The notes: a model not told the origin generated them from the letters alone. Counted from the first letter of the stretch, positions 5,701 through 14,624 are shown. The stretch: 64,000 nt of DNA from JACRAR01 sp041674385 (GCA_041674385.1 JBAYVU010000002.1:1-64000), one strand, 5' to 3'. Numbers and translations: made by a program.

Positions 5701-8055
5701 CTCGGCCAGGATACGCGCCGCCGGCGCCGCCAGAGACACTGTCAGCGCGCCTTCCAAATCGGTGCGATGCATTTGCGCGCCGCTTTGCCGATAGCGCTCC
5801 ACCACATCCGGCCGGGGATGGCCGAAGCGGTTGCGATAGCCGACCGGAAAAATCACCTGCGGCGCGCCGACCGCGGCGATGAACCCGGGCGTCGACGAGG
5901 TGCGGCTGCCGTGATGCGGCGCAATCAGCACGTCGGCCCGCAACTGGTCCGCATGCCGCGCCAGTAGCGCCTGTTCCGACAAGGCCTCGATGTCCGAGGT
6001 CAGCAGCACTGTGCCATGGGCATTGCTGATTTTCACCACGCAGCTCATGTCGTTTGTCTTTCGGGTCGGCGCGGCGTATTGCCGGGCAAGCGGATGCAGC
6101 ACCTCGAAGCGCACACCGTCCCACTCCCAGGTTTGACCGTCGCTGCACGATAGCGCCTCGACCGGCAGGGCGGAAAAGCGGTGCTCGTAAGCCAGCGAAC
6201 TCATGAGCCATCCCACCGGCACGGCATCGAGCACCGCTTCGGCACCGCCGGAGTGATCCGTGTCCTGGTGCGTAACGATCAGGCCGTCGAGGCGCCCGAC
6301 GCCGCGCGCGCGCAGATACGGCACGATGACGCGGTTGCCGCTGTTCGCCTCGATCGAGTAGCTAGGCCCGGTGTCGTAGAGCAGGTCGTGGCTGGCGGTC
6401 TGGATATGCATCGCCAGCCCCTGGCCGACATCGAGCACCACCAGCGTCGCTTCTCCGACTGCCGGCCGCGACGGCGGCATCAACAGCAGCGGCAACAGCC
6501 CCACCAGGCCCAGCCAGCGCGCCGGAAAGCCGCGCGGCAGCAGCAGCCAGGCGCAACCGACCAACGCCGTCAGCCAGGCCCAGGGCGCCGGCGCATGCTG
6601 CTGCCAGACCGCCCAGGGCAGTTCCGCCAACCAACCGATAAAGCGCATCAGCCAACTGACGACCAAGTGTGCGGGTACCAGCAAGAAGCCGAGCGGCGGC
6701 AGGGCGGCGGCAGCCAGTACCAACGGCGTGACGATGAAACTCACCACAGGTATGGCGATGGCGTTGGCCAGCGGCGACACCAGCGAGAACTGCTGGAACA
6801 ACAGCAGCAGTGCCGGAATGCTGCCCACTGTCACGGCCCACTGCGCACGGCCCCATTCCGTCAGCCAATGGGCAGCGCCCAAGCGTCCGCTGCCGATGTA
6901 GAAAAGCACGCCGACCGCGCCGAACGAGAGCCAGAAACCGGCGGCCAGCACCGCCCAGGGGTCAAGCAGCAACACCAGCAGCAATGCCAGCGCCAGCACG
7001 CGGCTCGGCGAGACAGTACGCTGCGTCCACAGCGCGAAGGCGACGACCGCCAGCATGTAAAACGTACGTTGTGCCGGCACGGCAAAACCGGCGATCAGGC
7101 AATACGCCAACGCCGCGACAAAACCGCCGACCACCGCCGCGCGCTGTGCCGGCACCCGTAACAGCAAGGTCGGGCTGCGCCGCCACAGCCAGTTCAGCAA
7201 TGCATAGACCAGGCTGGCGAACATGGTCACATGCAAACCGGAAATGCTCATCAAATGCGTAATCCCGGTGCGGCTGAACAGCAGCCATTGTTCGTTATCG
7301 ATGGCGCGCTGGTCGCCCACCGCCAGCGCCACCAAGATACCGGCATAAGGCTGCTGCGGCAGCGTCCGTTGAAAACGCTCGCGAATTTCCTCGCGAAAGG
7401 ATTCGACAAGATTCCCCGCAGTCATGACAAATGGTTCAAGGCGGCGGTTGTCCGGTGCCGTTCTGACATAGCCGGTGGCGCGGATGCCGGCTTCGATCAA
7501 CCAGGCTTCATAGTCGAAGCCTTCGGGATTCAGGTTGCCGTGCGGCCGCTTCAGACGTACCGTGAGTTGCCAGCGCTCGCCGGCATGCAGTGACGGTGCG
7601 GCGTGAAACTCGACTTCCTCGATTTCATCGATCTCGCGCCGCCAGCCGCGATACCAGGCCAGCGAAACGTGCTTGGGCACGCGGGCATCGGCCTGCTCGA
7701 CGCTGAAATCGAAACGCAGGCCGTTCTCGAATTGCTGCGGCATGGCGCTGATCACCCCGACCAAATGCAGATCGCGGCCCTCATCGGCTTCCGCCAGCGC
7801 ATCCGCGAGACGCTGCTGCGCCACGTTGCCGGCCCAGGCGATGCCCAGCAGGAAAGCGCCGAGCGGCGCCGCAATGTAAACAACCCCGACAACGCCGACA
7901 ATACCAACGCTACGCCAACGGTGCGCGGCCAGAGGCAGCAACAGCAGCGCCGCGCCGCCGATGGCCAACCAGGCCAACAGAACCGGCTCGGGCAGGCTGG
8001 CCTGTTGTTGCAGCCAGAGTATGCCCATGGCAAAGCAAAGAATTGACAGACGCAT
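5665..8055 (-). CDS. comEC: ComEC/Rec2 DNA-uptake channel
   Basis: A 796-residue inner-membrane protein that moves single-stranded DNA into the cytoplasm during transformation. An N-terminal hydrophobic block (DUF4131-like) is followed by an OB-like soluble segment, the multi-membrane competence domain (about residues 225-500; GLHVTMFASL motif) and a C-terminal metallo-beta-lactamase-like domain. That domain shows VLDVGQGLA, HQDTDH at 596-601 and APHHGS at about 712-717, so the metal-binding motifs are kept. The length is normal. It is divergent from the DUF2062 gene with a 46-bp gap. Its 3' end is the probable integration target of the islet. Confidence 0.95.
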   Translation of the reverse strand: MRLSILCFAMGILWLQQQASLPEPVLLAWLAIGGAALLLLPLAAHRWRSVGIVGVVGVVYIAAPLGAFLLGIAWAGNVAQQRLADALAEADEGRDLHLVGVISAMPQQFENGLRFDFSVEQADARVPKHVSLAWYRGWRREIDEIEEVEFHAAPSLHAGERWQLTVRLKRPHGNLNPEGFDYEAWLIEAGIRATGYVRTAPDNRRLEPFVMTAGNLVESFREEIRERFQRTLPQQPYAGILVALAVGDQRAIDNEQWLLFSRTGITHLMSISGLHVTMFASLVYALLNWLWRRSPTLLLRVPAQRAAVVGGFVAALAYCLIAGFAVPAQRTFYMLAVVAFALWTQRTVSPSRVLALALLLVLLLDPWAVLAAGFWLSFGAVGVLFYIGSGRLGAAHWLTEWGRAQWAVTVGSIPALLLLFQQFSLVSPLANAIAIPVVSFIVTPLVLAAAALPPLGFLLVPAHLVVSWLMRFIGWLAELPWAVWQQHAPAPWAWLTALVGCAWLLLPRGFPARWLGLVGLLPLLLMPPSRPAVGEATLVVLDVGQGLAMHIQTASHDLLYDTGPSYSIEANSGNRVIVPYLRARGVGRLDGLIVTHQDTDHSGGAEAVLDAVPVGWLMSSLAYEHRFSALPVEALSCSDGQTWEWDGVRFEVLHPLARQYAAPTRKTNDMSCVVKISNAHGTVLLTSDIEALSEQALLARHADQLRADVLIAPHHGSRTSSTPGFIAAVGAPQVIFPVGYRNRFGHPRPDVVERYRQSGAQMHRTDLEGALTVSLAAPAARILAERNERRRYWQGR

Positions 8056-8101
8056 CGGCGAATTAGACCAGAAGAATGGGGCTTTCCGCTAAAATCGCCC
8101 G

Positions 8102-8659
8102 ATGCGCAAGCAGTTCAAGAAATTTTTGCCGGATCACCGGACGCTCATTGCCAACCGCTGGCTGGCGCCGTTTGGCAGCAGCTTGCTGCATCCGCGCTTA
8201 TGGCACCTGAATCGTCGCTCGGCTGCTGGAGCAGTAGCCGCAGGCATTTTCTGCGGGTTGATTCCAGCCCCATTCCAGATGCTCAGCGCAGCCATCTGCG
8301 CAGTGATTTTCCGCGTCAATCTCCCGCTTGCCATACTCACTACTCTGTATACCAACCCGCTTACCATCGTGCCACTGTATATCGTTGCCTTTGCTTTGGG
8401 CCAGATGGCACTGGGTGAATTCGGCAGCGGCAAGGCATTCATTCTGCCCCCCGACTACGGCACGGCCGGGCTGTGGGCCTGGATCGGCGCACTGATCGAC
8501 TGGATGATCGGCCTGGGTACGCCGCTGGCGCTCGGCCTGGTGCTGCTCGGCGCGCTGTTGGCGGTTGCCGGCTATATCGCCGTGCGTTTCTTCTGGCGCA
8601 TTTATCTGCTGCGCGCCTGGCGACGGCGCGGGCATTCAACTTGTAGGCGGCCCGCATGA
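8102..8659 (+). CDS. DUF2062 membrane protein
   Basis: A 185-residue protein with a basic N-terminus, then the DUF2062 signature (AAGAVAAGIFCGLIPAPFQM and LTTLYTNPLTIVPLY) and three to four membrane segments up to about residue 168. The family is widespread in Proteobacteria and has no settled function. Its end overlaps the next start by four bases (ATGA), so it is co-transcribed with the ion channel gene. Confidence 0.85.
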   Translation: MRKQFKKFLPDHRTLIANRWLAPFGSSLLHPRLWHLNRRSAAGAVAAGIFCGLIPAPFQMLSAAICAVIFRVNLPLAILTTLYTNPLTIVPLYIVAFALGQMALGEFGSGKAFILPPDYGTAGLWAWIGALIDWMIGLGTPLALGLVLLGALLAVAGYIAVRFFWRIYLLRAWRRRGHSTCRRPA

Positions 8660-9699
8660 AGATCGAACAATTCGGGGCGAATTTCAGCCGCCGCATTTAC
8701 TTCAGCTTTGTCTGGTCGCTGATCGGCTTCCTCGGCATCCTGATCCTCGGCACTCTCGGCTACAAGATCGTCGGCGGCGAGCGCTACACTTATCTCGACG
8801 CGCTGTTCATGACCTTCATCACGGTCACGACCATCGGCTATGAGGAAGTCATCGATCTGCACCATAACCCGGTCGGGCAGATATTCACCATGGTCATCGC
8901 CTTTTCCGGCATCGGCCTGATGACTTATTTTTTCTCGACGGTGACGGCCTTCGTGCTGGAATCCGACCTTGACACCACGTTGCGGAGAAGACGCATGGAA
9001 AAAACCATCAAAAAATTGCACGGCCATTACATCGTCTGCGGTTCCGGCCGCGTCGGCCGCAACGTCGCTGCGGAACTGGAGGCCACCCACCGTCATTACG
9101 TCGCCATCGACGAGAGCCTGGAGAATCTCGAAGCGCAGCACGACAAGAAGCCGAGCCTGCTGTACCTGCACGGCGATGCCAGCGACGACGATGTGCTGAT
9201 CGGCGCCAACATCGCCCAGGCGCGCGGCGTCTTCGCAGTGACCGGCGACGACAGCAAGAACCTGATGATCGGTCTCTCCGCCAAGCAGTTGAATCCGGCC
9301 GTGCGCGTCGTCACCCGCTGTAGCGACATGCGCAACGTCGAGAAGATGCGCAAGGCCGGGGCCGACTCGATCGTCTCGCCGGATTTCACCGGCGGCATGC
9401 GCATCGTATCGGCAATGATCCGTCCGCATGTGGTGTCCTTCCTCGACGAGATGCTGCGCTCCGATAACAACCTGCGCGTCGAGGAAGTGGTGATCCCGGA
9501 CAGATTCACGCCGTGCGAACTGGGCTCGCTGGACATTCACCGAAGCAGCGACTTCGTGCTGCTGGCGGTGCGTACGAGCGGAGACTGGATGTTCAACCCG
9601 CCCAAGGACTTCCTGCTCCAACCGGGCTACGCGCTGATCGCCATGGCCACGCCGCACGGGCGGATGGAATTGGAATCGGCGCTGCTGGGCGATAGCTAG
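8656..9699 (+). CDS. Two-TM potassium-channel-like protein with TrkA-N domain
   Basis: A 347-residue protein. Two membrane helices (about 16-38 and 77-102) flank a pore loop with TTIGYE at 58-63. A Rossmann RCK/TrkA-N domain follows (GSGRVGRN from 129) that would bind a nucleotide and gate the pore, and then a TrkA-C-like region. The filter has Glu where classical K+ channels have the last Gly of GYG, so ion selectivity is uncertain. The TAG stop coincides with the first bases of a truncated mobile-element end (9696). Confidence 0.85.
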   Translation: MKIEQFGANFSRRIYFSFVWSLIGFLGILILGTLGYKIVGGERYTYLDALFMTFITVTTIGYEEVIDLHHNPVGQIFTMVIAFSGIGLMTYFFSTVTAFVLESDLDTTLRRRRMEKTIKKLHGHYIVCGSGRVGRNVAAELEATHRHYVAIDESLENLEAQHDKKPSLLYLHGDASDDDVLIGANIAQARGVFAVTGDDSKNLMIGLSAKQLNPAVRVVTRCSDMRNVEKMRKAGADSIVSPDFTGGMRIVSAMIRPHVVSFLDEMLRSDNNLRVEEVVIPDRFTPCELGSLDIHRSSDFVLLAVRTSGDWMFNPPKDFLLQPGYALIAMATPHGRMELESALLGDS

Positions 9700-9712
9700 G
9701 GCGTGTTCTAAA
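9696..9712 (+). repeat. Solo terminal repeat of the CTAGGGCGTG element family
   Basis: CTAGGGCGTGTTCT is identical to the end of the palindromic element at 20027, and the next bases (AAAATGAA) are a near match. Its TAG is the stop codon of the channel gene. There is no opposite arm; a transposase fragment follows at once. Confidence 0.7.
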
Positions 9713-9825
9713 ATGAACGCGATGCCATCGGCGATCTCTTGCTGGATGATATTTCCGGCTCGCTGCTGGGAGACAAGGGCTTCATCCGACCGATCCTCAA
9801 AGAAGACCTTGCGCAACAAGCGAAA
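9712..9825 (+). pseudogene. IS982-family transposase fragment
   Basis: About 37 codons in one frame read NERDAIGDLL, then SLLGDKGFIRPILKEDLAQQ, which matches the central-to-C-terminal part of IS982-type transposases (LLGDKGFI-RP-LK-L-Q). Start, end and most of the domain are missing. It joins in frame to the AI-2E permease gene, which makes that ORF appear 29 codons longer than it should be. It sits directly behind a solo terminal repeat, so the parent element probably carried such ends. Confidence 0.65.
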
Positions 9826-10899
9826 ATGACTATCGACCGCGCCGACCGCCTGCAAACCCTGATCTGGAGCCTGCTTGGGATCGCCTTGCTGTGGCTGCTG
9901 TTCTTGCTTGGCCCCATCCTTTCACCTTTCCTGATTGCCGGCATCCTCGCCTATATCGCTGCTCCGCTCGTGGAATGGCTGGAAAAGCACCGGATACCAC
10001 GCCTCATCGGCGTGTTGCTGGTGATGCTGTTGCTCGCCGCCATCCTCGCAGCGCTGCTGCTGATCTTGCTGCCGCTGCTGACCGAAGAAGCGCAGCAACT
10101 GGCGCTGCGCCTTCCCGACGGCATCCTCTTGCTCAATCAACATCTGATGCCCTGGCTGAATGAGCGCTTCGGCATCCAGTTCAAGCTCGACCCGGCCTCC
10201 TTCTCCAAACTCCTCTTGGATAACCGCGACAGCACCCAACTGATCGCCCAGAAATTGTATGAATCGCTAAAGATCGGCGGTATCGCGCTGTTCGGCATCG
10301 TCGCCAACCTGCTCCTGGCGCCAGTGGTGATGTTCTACCTGCTGAATGACTGGAAGCCTCTTCTGGCCAGACTCGGCACTGCCATCCCGCGCCCGTGGCA
10401 TGCCAAGACGCTGCAAATCGTCGGCGAAATCAATGTCGTACTGGCCGAGTTCCTACGCGGCCAGATCTCGGTGATGCTGATCCTGGCTGCCTATTATTGC
10501 GTTGGCCTGTGGCTGGCGGGCATCAGCTTCGCTCTGCCGGTGGGCATGCTGACGGGGCTGCTGGTGTTTATCCCTTACCTCGGATATGCCAGCGGCCTAA
10601 CACTGGCATTGCTGGTGGCGATTCTGCAATTCGCCGGGATGGGACCGATTCTCGGCGTACTAGCGGTCTATGGTATCGGTCAGGCCCTGGAAAGCTTCAT
10701 CCTGACGCCTTGGCTGGTCGGCAAGCGTATCGGCCTGCATCCTCTGGCAGTGATCTTCGCCCTGCTGGCTTTCGGCCAGTTGTTCGGTTTTGTTGGCGTG
10801 CTGCTGGCGCTGCCGGTTTCGGCGGCATTGCTGGTGGGTTTGCGCGAAGTCAGCGCGCTCTACCTGGCCAGCCGCTTTTATCGGGGCAGTGATGGATGA
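9826..10899 (+). CDS. AI-2E / PerM-family permease
   Basis: A 357-residue inner-membrane protein of the AI-2 exporter-like (UPF0118/PerM) family. Hydrophobic blocks flank a soluble loop at about residues 95-165, and the family block GxxxFIPYLG and the PILGVLAVYGIGQ/WLVGKRIGLHPLAVI segment are present. I chose ATG 9826 because the upstream in-frame codons encode an IS982 transposase fragment. The family exports autoinducer-2 or acts in Na+/H+ exchange; the substrate here is unknown. Confidence 0.85.
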   Translation: MTIDRADRLQTLIWSLLGIALLWLLFLLGPILSPFLIAGILAYIAAPLVEWLEKHRIPRLIGVLLVMLLLAAILAALLLILLPLLTEEAQQLALRLPDGILLLNQHLMPWLNERFGIQFKLDPASFSKLLLDNRDSTQLIAQKLYESLKIGGIALFGIVANLLLAPVVMFYLLNDWKPLLARLGTAIPRPWHAKTLQIVGEINVVLAEFLRGQISVMLILAAYYCVGLWLAGISFALPVGMLTGLLVFIPYLGYASGLTLALLVAILQFAGMGPILGVLAVYGIGQALESFILTPWLVGKRIGLHPLAVIFALLAFGQLFGFVGVLLALPVSAALLVGLREVSALYLASRFYRGSDG

Positions 10900-11106
10900 T
10901 GTGCTTGGCTTTGATTGGCCTTCTTGAAAAGCGGCACGACCATAGGCGCCGGTTATGTCGCTTCGCATGGGCCGACACCGGCCCTGTGGTCGGCGTATCG
11001 TCGATGTGACTGGTTCGAAGTGAGCTGCCCCGCTCAAGTGTTCCTCCAATAAGTATAATTTCGCCCGGAAAAGAAACAAAGCGAAGATACCTTATGGAGC
11101 CATGCC
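10900..11106. other. Intergenic region with an anonymous conserved-looking frame
   Basis: No confident gene. On the minus strand a frame at about 11079-10940 reads like a peptide that I have the impression recurs near mobile DNA in Proteobacteria (SGAAHFEPVTSTIRRPQGR), but I cannot assign a function. On the plus strand GTATAAT at 11054-11060 could be the -10 box for the small gene at 11107. Confidence 0.3.
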
Positions 11107-11340
11107 ATGACGGGCCAACAGCAAATAACCATCGCCGTACAAATCTGGAGAAAGCCTGATGGCGCTCCGATTTCCTGCTTCGAAAAAATCAAGGTGTTGA
11201 ATCAGAATTACGAGGAGCTTCGTCGCATGGCTCAGGACGCCCTCGATGACGCAATTCTCATGGAATGCAGCGAGGAGCAGATTCGACAGGCGCTGCACCA
11301 GATGATCGACGAATTGCAAAACTCATACGCTGGAAACTGA
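11107..11340 (+). CDS. Small conserved-looking hypothetical protein
   Basis: A 77-residue protein with a beta-like N-terminus (QQITIAVQIWRKPDG) and an acidic helical second half (LRRMAQDALDDAILMECSEEQIRQ). I do not recognise a family. GGAG at 11096-11099 is well spaced for ATG 11107; another ATG lies five bases upstream but in a different frame. A strong terminator follows at 11438. Confidence 0.55.
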   Translation: MTGQQQITIAVQIWRKPDGAPISCFEKIKVLNQNYEELRRMAQDALDDAILMECSEEQIRQALHQMIDELQNSYAGN

Positions 11341-11437
11341 ATCGCATATAGTTCCCGGCAACGATACCAAGATAGTCCGACCTGACGCGCGCCTACCAGT
11401 TGGTGCGGACGCGCTGAGTTTCAAGTTCTCGAGACTC

Positions 11438-11476
11438 CTGCCGCCGGATGACAACCGTCTCCGGCGGCAGTTTATT
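11438..11476. terminator. Strong hairpin terminator
   Basis: A perfect 11-bp stem (CTGCCGCCGGA and TCCGGCGGCAG) with an 11-base loop, followed on the plus strand by TTTATT. It probably ends the small-gene transcript; the hairpin could also stop read-through from lolD on the other strand. Confidence 0.75.
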
Positions 11477-11497
11477 GTGGGAATGAGCTTGCTCGCT

Positions 11498-11535
11498 TCA
11501 ATAATCGATGTGTGCGCCGATTTTGAGAACCCTAG
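11498..11535. repeat. Degenerate copy of the palindromic element at the lolD stop
   Basis: ATCGATGTGTGCG, CCGATT, TTGAGAAC and CCTAG occur in the same order as in the element at 20027 (ATCGACGTGTGCGAACGATTCATTGAGAACACGCCCTAG), with short deletions. Seen on the minus strand the lolD stop TAG is the first TAG of this element. Confidence 0.55.
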
Positions 11536-12314
11536 CCCAGCAAACCGTCATCGAGATGCAGGATGCGTCCGGCCTTGGATGCCAGTTGCAGGTCGTGGGT
11601 GACGATGACGAAGCTGGTGCCGTGACTGGCATTCAGCGCCAGCATCAATTCGAACACGGTTTCGGCGGTATGCCGGTCGAGGTTGCCGGTCGGCTCATCG
11701 GCCAACACGCAGGCCGGCTTGGTCACCAGCGCACGCGCGATCGCACAGCGTTGGCGTTCGCCGCCGGAAAGTTCGCCGGGACGGTGCGTCAGACGGTGGC
11801 CGAGGCCGACCTCGGTCAGCATGGCGGTTGCCTGCGCCTCGGCCTCATGCTTGTCGAGCCGCCGGATCAACAGCGGCATGGCGACATTCTCCAGCGCCGA
11901 AAACTCCTGCAACAGGTGGTGAAACTGATAAACGAAGCCGAGGCTGCGATTCCTCATCAGGCCGCGCTCGAGTTCCGACAGCGCCGCCAGTTCGCGCCCG
12001 AGCACGCTGATACTGCCGGCGGTGGCCACGTCCAGGCCGCCCAGCAAGTGCAGCAAGGTACTCTTGCCCGACCCGCTGGCGCCGACGATGGCGACCCGCT
12101 CGCCGCGGCCGATGGAAAAGTCGATGCCATTCAGCACCGGCACCTCGACCGCGCCCTGGCGAAACGTCTTGCGCAAGCCGCTGCAGGCGATGACGGCCTC
12201 GCCGCCGGGGGACAAGGCGACGGCACCCGGCGAAATGGAGCCGCGTAGCGGCGAACCGCCGTCACCCCCTTCCTTGGGAAGGGGGCTGGGGGGAAGGCGC
12301 GTCACTTCACTCAT
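11532..12314 (-). CDS. lolD: LolD, ATPase of the lipoprotein-release ABC transporter
   Basis: A 260-residue ATPase of the LolCDE/MacB class, which drives release of outer-membrane lipoproteins from the inner membrane. Walker A GASGSGKST is at 78-86, the LSGGERQR signature and VLADEPTGNLD (Walker B/D-loop) are present. The ATG lies inside the end of lolC, the usual coupled layout. Residues 4-39 are an extra Pro/Gly-rich stretch encoded by a GC-rich repeat that seems inserted in frame between MSE and AVIACSGL. The stop lies in a decayed mobile element. Confidence 0.93.
   Translation of the reverse strand: MSEVTRLPPSPLPKEGGDGGSPLRGSISPGAVALSPGGEAVIACSGLRKTFRQGAVEVPVLNGIDFSIGRGERVAIVGASGSGKSTLLHLLGGLDVATAGSISVLGRELAALSELERGLMRNRSLGFVYQFHHLLQEFSALENVAMPLLIRRLDKHEAEAQATAMLTEVGLGHRLTHRPGELSGGERQRCAIARALVTKPACVLADEPTGNLDRHTAETVFELMLALNASHGTSFVIVTHDLQLASKAGRILHLDDGLLG
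12198..12303 (-). repeat. GC-rich intergenic-type repeat inserted in the 5' end of lolD
   Basis: It contains an inverted repeat (CCCCCTTCC, TT, GGGAAGGGGG) and a stretch of GGC-rich sequence, unlike coding DNA of the family. It adds about 35 codons in frame. Similar CCCTTCC-rich hairpin repeats are common between genes in Betaproteobacteria. Exact borders are uncertain. Confidence 0.5.
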
Positions 12315-13578
12315 AGCGCAACGCCTCCGCCGGATTGACCCGCGAAGCGCGCCAACTGGGATAGAGCGTGGCCAGCAGCGTCAAGCCGAAAGACACGCCG
12401 GCAATGACGACGACATCCCGCCATTGCAGGTCGGAAGGCAGCTCGGTGATGTAATACACGTCCTTGGCGAGGAATTGCATACCGAACACATGCTCGATGG
12501 CCGGCACCACCACGTCGACATTGAGCGCCAACGCCACGCCGCCGGCGACGCCCAGCGCCAGGCCGATGCAGCCGATCAAGGCGCCCTGGACAATGAATAT
12601 CTGCATGATGCCCAGCGGACTGGCGCCCAGCGTGCGCAGGATGGCGATGTCGGCCTGCTTGTCGGTCACTGCCATCACCAGCGTCGAAACGATGTTGAAA
12701 GCCGCAACCGCGACGATCAGCAGCAGGATCAGGAACATCATGTTCTTCTCGATGGCCACGGCACGAAAGAAATTGGCGTGATTGTGGGTCCAGTCGGAAA
12801 CGCCCAGACTACCGTCGTCGCCCAGCAGGCGCAATATTTCGCGGGAGACGCGCGGTGCGGCGAACAGATCGTCGATCTTGAGCCGAATGCCGGAAACGCG
12901 GTCATCCATGCGGTAGAGTTTCTGCGCATCATTGAGTTGCACCAGCGCCAGGGTGGCGTCGAACTCGTACATGTCCACTTCGAAGATGCCGACCACCTTG
13001 AACTGTTTCAGGCGCGGCAACAGCGCCGCGGGTGTCACCATGCCCTGCGGCGCGATCAGCGTCACCTTGTCGCCGCGAGTCACTTGCAAGGCCCGCGCCA
13101 GTTCGGTGCCGAGGATAATGCCGAACTCGCCCGGTCGCAGCAACGAAAGATGGCCGACCTTCATGTGCTGTTCGAAATCGGCGACCTTTTCCTCGGCTTC
13201 CGGCAACACGCCGCGCACCATCACGCCGCGCACCAGCTGGTCGAAGGAAAGCATGCCCTGCGCCTGGACGTAAGGTGCAACGGCTTGTATGCGCGGATGT
13301 TGCGCGGCGGCTTGCGACAGTTTGTCCCAATCGGCCAGTTCGCCGCCGGCCGGACCGGTGACCTGAATATGCGCGGCGACGCCGAGGATACGGGTGCGCA
13401 ATTCCTTCTGGAAACCGTTCATCACCGATAGCACGACAATCAACGCCGCCACGCCGAGGGCGATGCCCAGCATCGAGGTCAGGGAAATGAAGGAGATGAA
13501 GCGATTGCCGCCGCTCTCGCGCTTTTTGGCACGCGTGTAGCGCAGCCCGATCCAGAGTTCATAGCGCATAGTCGCCAT
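12307..13578 (-). CDS. lolC: LolC/LolE-type lipoprotein-release permease
   Basis: A 423-residue permease. It begins with RYELWIGLRYTRAKKR and FISFISLTSMLGIALGVAALI (first membrane helix, about 25-48), typical of LolC/E. A large periplasmic domain (about 50-270) and three C-terminal helices (FtsX-like) follow, ending RVNPAEALRYE. With LolD it would extract lipoproteins for LolA. Only one permease gene is present here, so it may work as a homodimer (LolF-like) or have a partner elsewhere. It overlaps lolD by eight bases. Confidence 0.93.
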   Translation of the reverse strand: MATMRYELWIGLRYTRAKKRESGGNRFISFISLTSMLGIALGVAALIVVLSVMNGFQKELRTRILGVAAHIQVTGPAGGELADWDKLSQAAAQHPRIQAVAPYVQAQGMLSFDQLVRGVMVRGVLPEAEEKVADFEQHMKVGHLSLLRPGEFGIILGTELARALQVTRGDKVTLIAPQGMVTPAALLPRLKQFKVVGIFEVDMYEFDATLALVQLNDAQKLYRMDDRVSGIRLKIDDLFAAPRVSREILRLLGDDGSLGVSDWTHNHANFFRAVAIEKNMMFLILLLIVAVAAFNIVSTLVMAVTDKQADIAILRTLGASPLGIMQIFIVQGALIGCIGLALGVAGGVALALNVDVVVPAIEHVFGMQFLAKDVYYITELPSDLQWRDVVVIAGVSFGLTLLATLYPSWRASRVNPAEALRYE

Positions 13579-13592
13579 GTTAACATGCCGGC

Positions 13593-14624
13593 ATGTCGTT
13601 CCATCTCATTCTGCCCGGTCTGCTCTGGCCCAACCAGGCGCTGCGCGACACCGCCTACGATCTCCCGCTACCTAGCCTGTCCTGGCTGCTGGGACGCGGG
13701 CGTCTGCGCTGGCAGGAGCCGCTGGCACTGGAATACTGGCTGTGCCGCGAACTCGGGTGCACGCAGCAGCCCCCGCCCGCCGCCGCACTGCGCCTGCTCG
13801 GCGAAGGTGTGGATCCCGGCAGCGACATCTGGCTGTGCATCGATCCGGTGCATCTGCATTTTGCGCAGGGACACCCTTGCCTGAGCGGAACCGAACTCGG
13901 CATCACTCCCGATGAGATGCGGCAACTCGGCGCGGCGCTCGCCCCATTGTTCGCCGAACTGGGCGAATTCAAGACCGGTGCGCCCGGCCACGCTTACCTG
14001 AAGTTGCGCACCGTGCCGCAACTGTTGAGTGCGCCGCCTTCGAGCGTGATCGGCCGCAGCCACCCGCTCCCGTCCGGTGCCGATGCGCCGCACTGGCTGC
14101 GGCTGGGTAACGCGGCGCAAATGCTGCTGCACTCCCTGCCCCTGAATGCGGAGCGTGAAGCGGCGGGCCGGCCGACCCTCAACTCGCTGTGGTTCTGGGG
14201 TGCCGGCGTGCTGCCGGAGCGTACTGCCGCGCCAGGCAGCCCCGCAATTATCGGCCGCCATCCGTTGCTGCCAGGCCTGTCGGCTTGGGCCGGCATCGCC
14301 CACAGCCCCACGATTGCGGAACTCGCCGCGCTGCTAAACGAGCGACATGCCACGCAATTGCTGCTCGACGATTTGCTGGCGCCGACCCAGCAGCTCGATG
14401 CGAACGCCTGGCGCGAGACACTGCTCGACATCGAGCAAGACTGGCTGCAACCCTTACTGGCCGCTTTGCGCTCGGGCCGGCTGGGCAACCTGCGCCTCAC
14501 CGCATTGGGCGACGAATCCGCATTCGATGTCACCCTGACACGCACCGCCATGCTGAAATTCTGGCGCCGTCCGCAACCGCTGCATGAACTGACGGCGCCG
14601 CCAGAACAGAAATACGCGCCATGA
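13593..14624 (+). CDS. RpfE-like conserved hypothetical protein upstream of recJ
   Basis: A 343-residue protein starting SFHLILPGLLWPN, with a central segment ending in the WAGIAHSPTIAELAALL region and a C-terminal DWLQPLLAALRSGRLGNLRL block. It resembles proteins annotated as RpfE or phosphoglycerate-mutase-like regulators that lie directly upstream of recJ in Betaproteobacteria. No catalytic motif could be assigned, so its function is open. It is divergent from lolC (14-bp gap between starts) and overlaps recJ by four bases (ATGA). Confidence 0.75.
   Translation: MSFHLILPGLLWPNQALRDTAYDLPLPSLSWLLGRGRLRWQEPLALEYWLCRELGCTQQPPPAAALRLLGEGVDPGSDIWLCIDPVHLHFAQGHPCLSGTELGITPDEMRQLGAALAPLFAELGEFKTGAPGHAYLKLRTVPQLLSAPPSSVIGRSHPLPSGADAPHWLRLGNAAQMLLHSLPLNAEREAAGRPTLNSLWFWGAGVLPERTAAPGSPAIIGRHPLLPGLSAWAGIAHSPTIAELAALLNERHATQLLLDDLLAPTQQLDANAWRETLLDIEQDWLQPLLAALRSGRLGNLRLTALGDESAFDVTLTRTAMLKFWRRPQPLHELTAPPEQKYAP

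Noticed and set aside
9739..9825. Long start for the AI-2E permease
   Set aside because: These codons encode an IS982 transposase segment that happens to be in frame; ATG 9826 gives the family-typical N-terminus.
10940..11079. Minus-strand frame reading SGAAHFEPVTSTIRRPQGR as a gene
   Set aside because: It reminds me of peptides annotated near mobile DNA but I cannot name a family, and it lacks a convincing start and domain; mentioned only in the intergenic entry.
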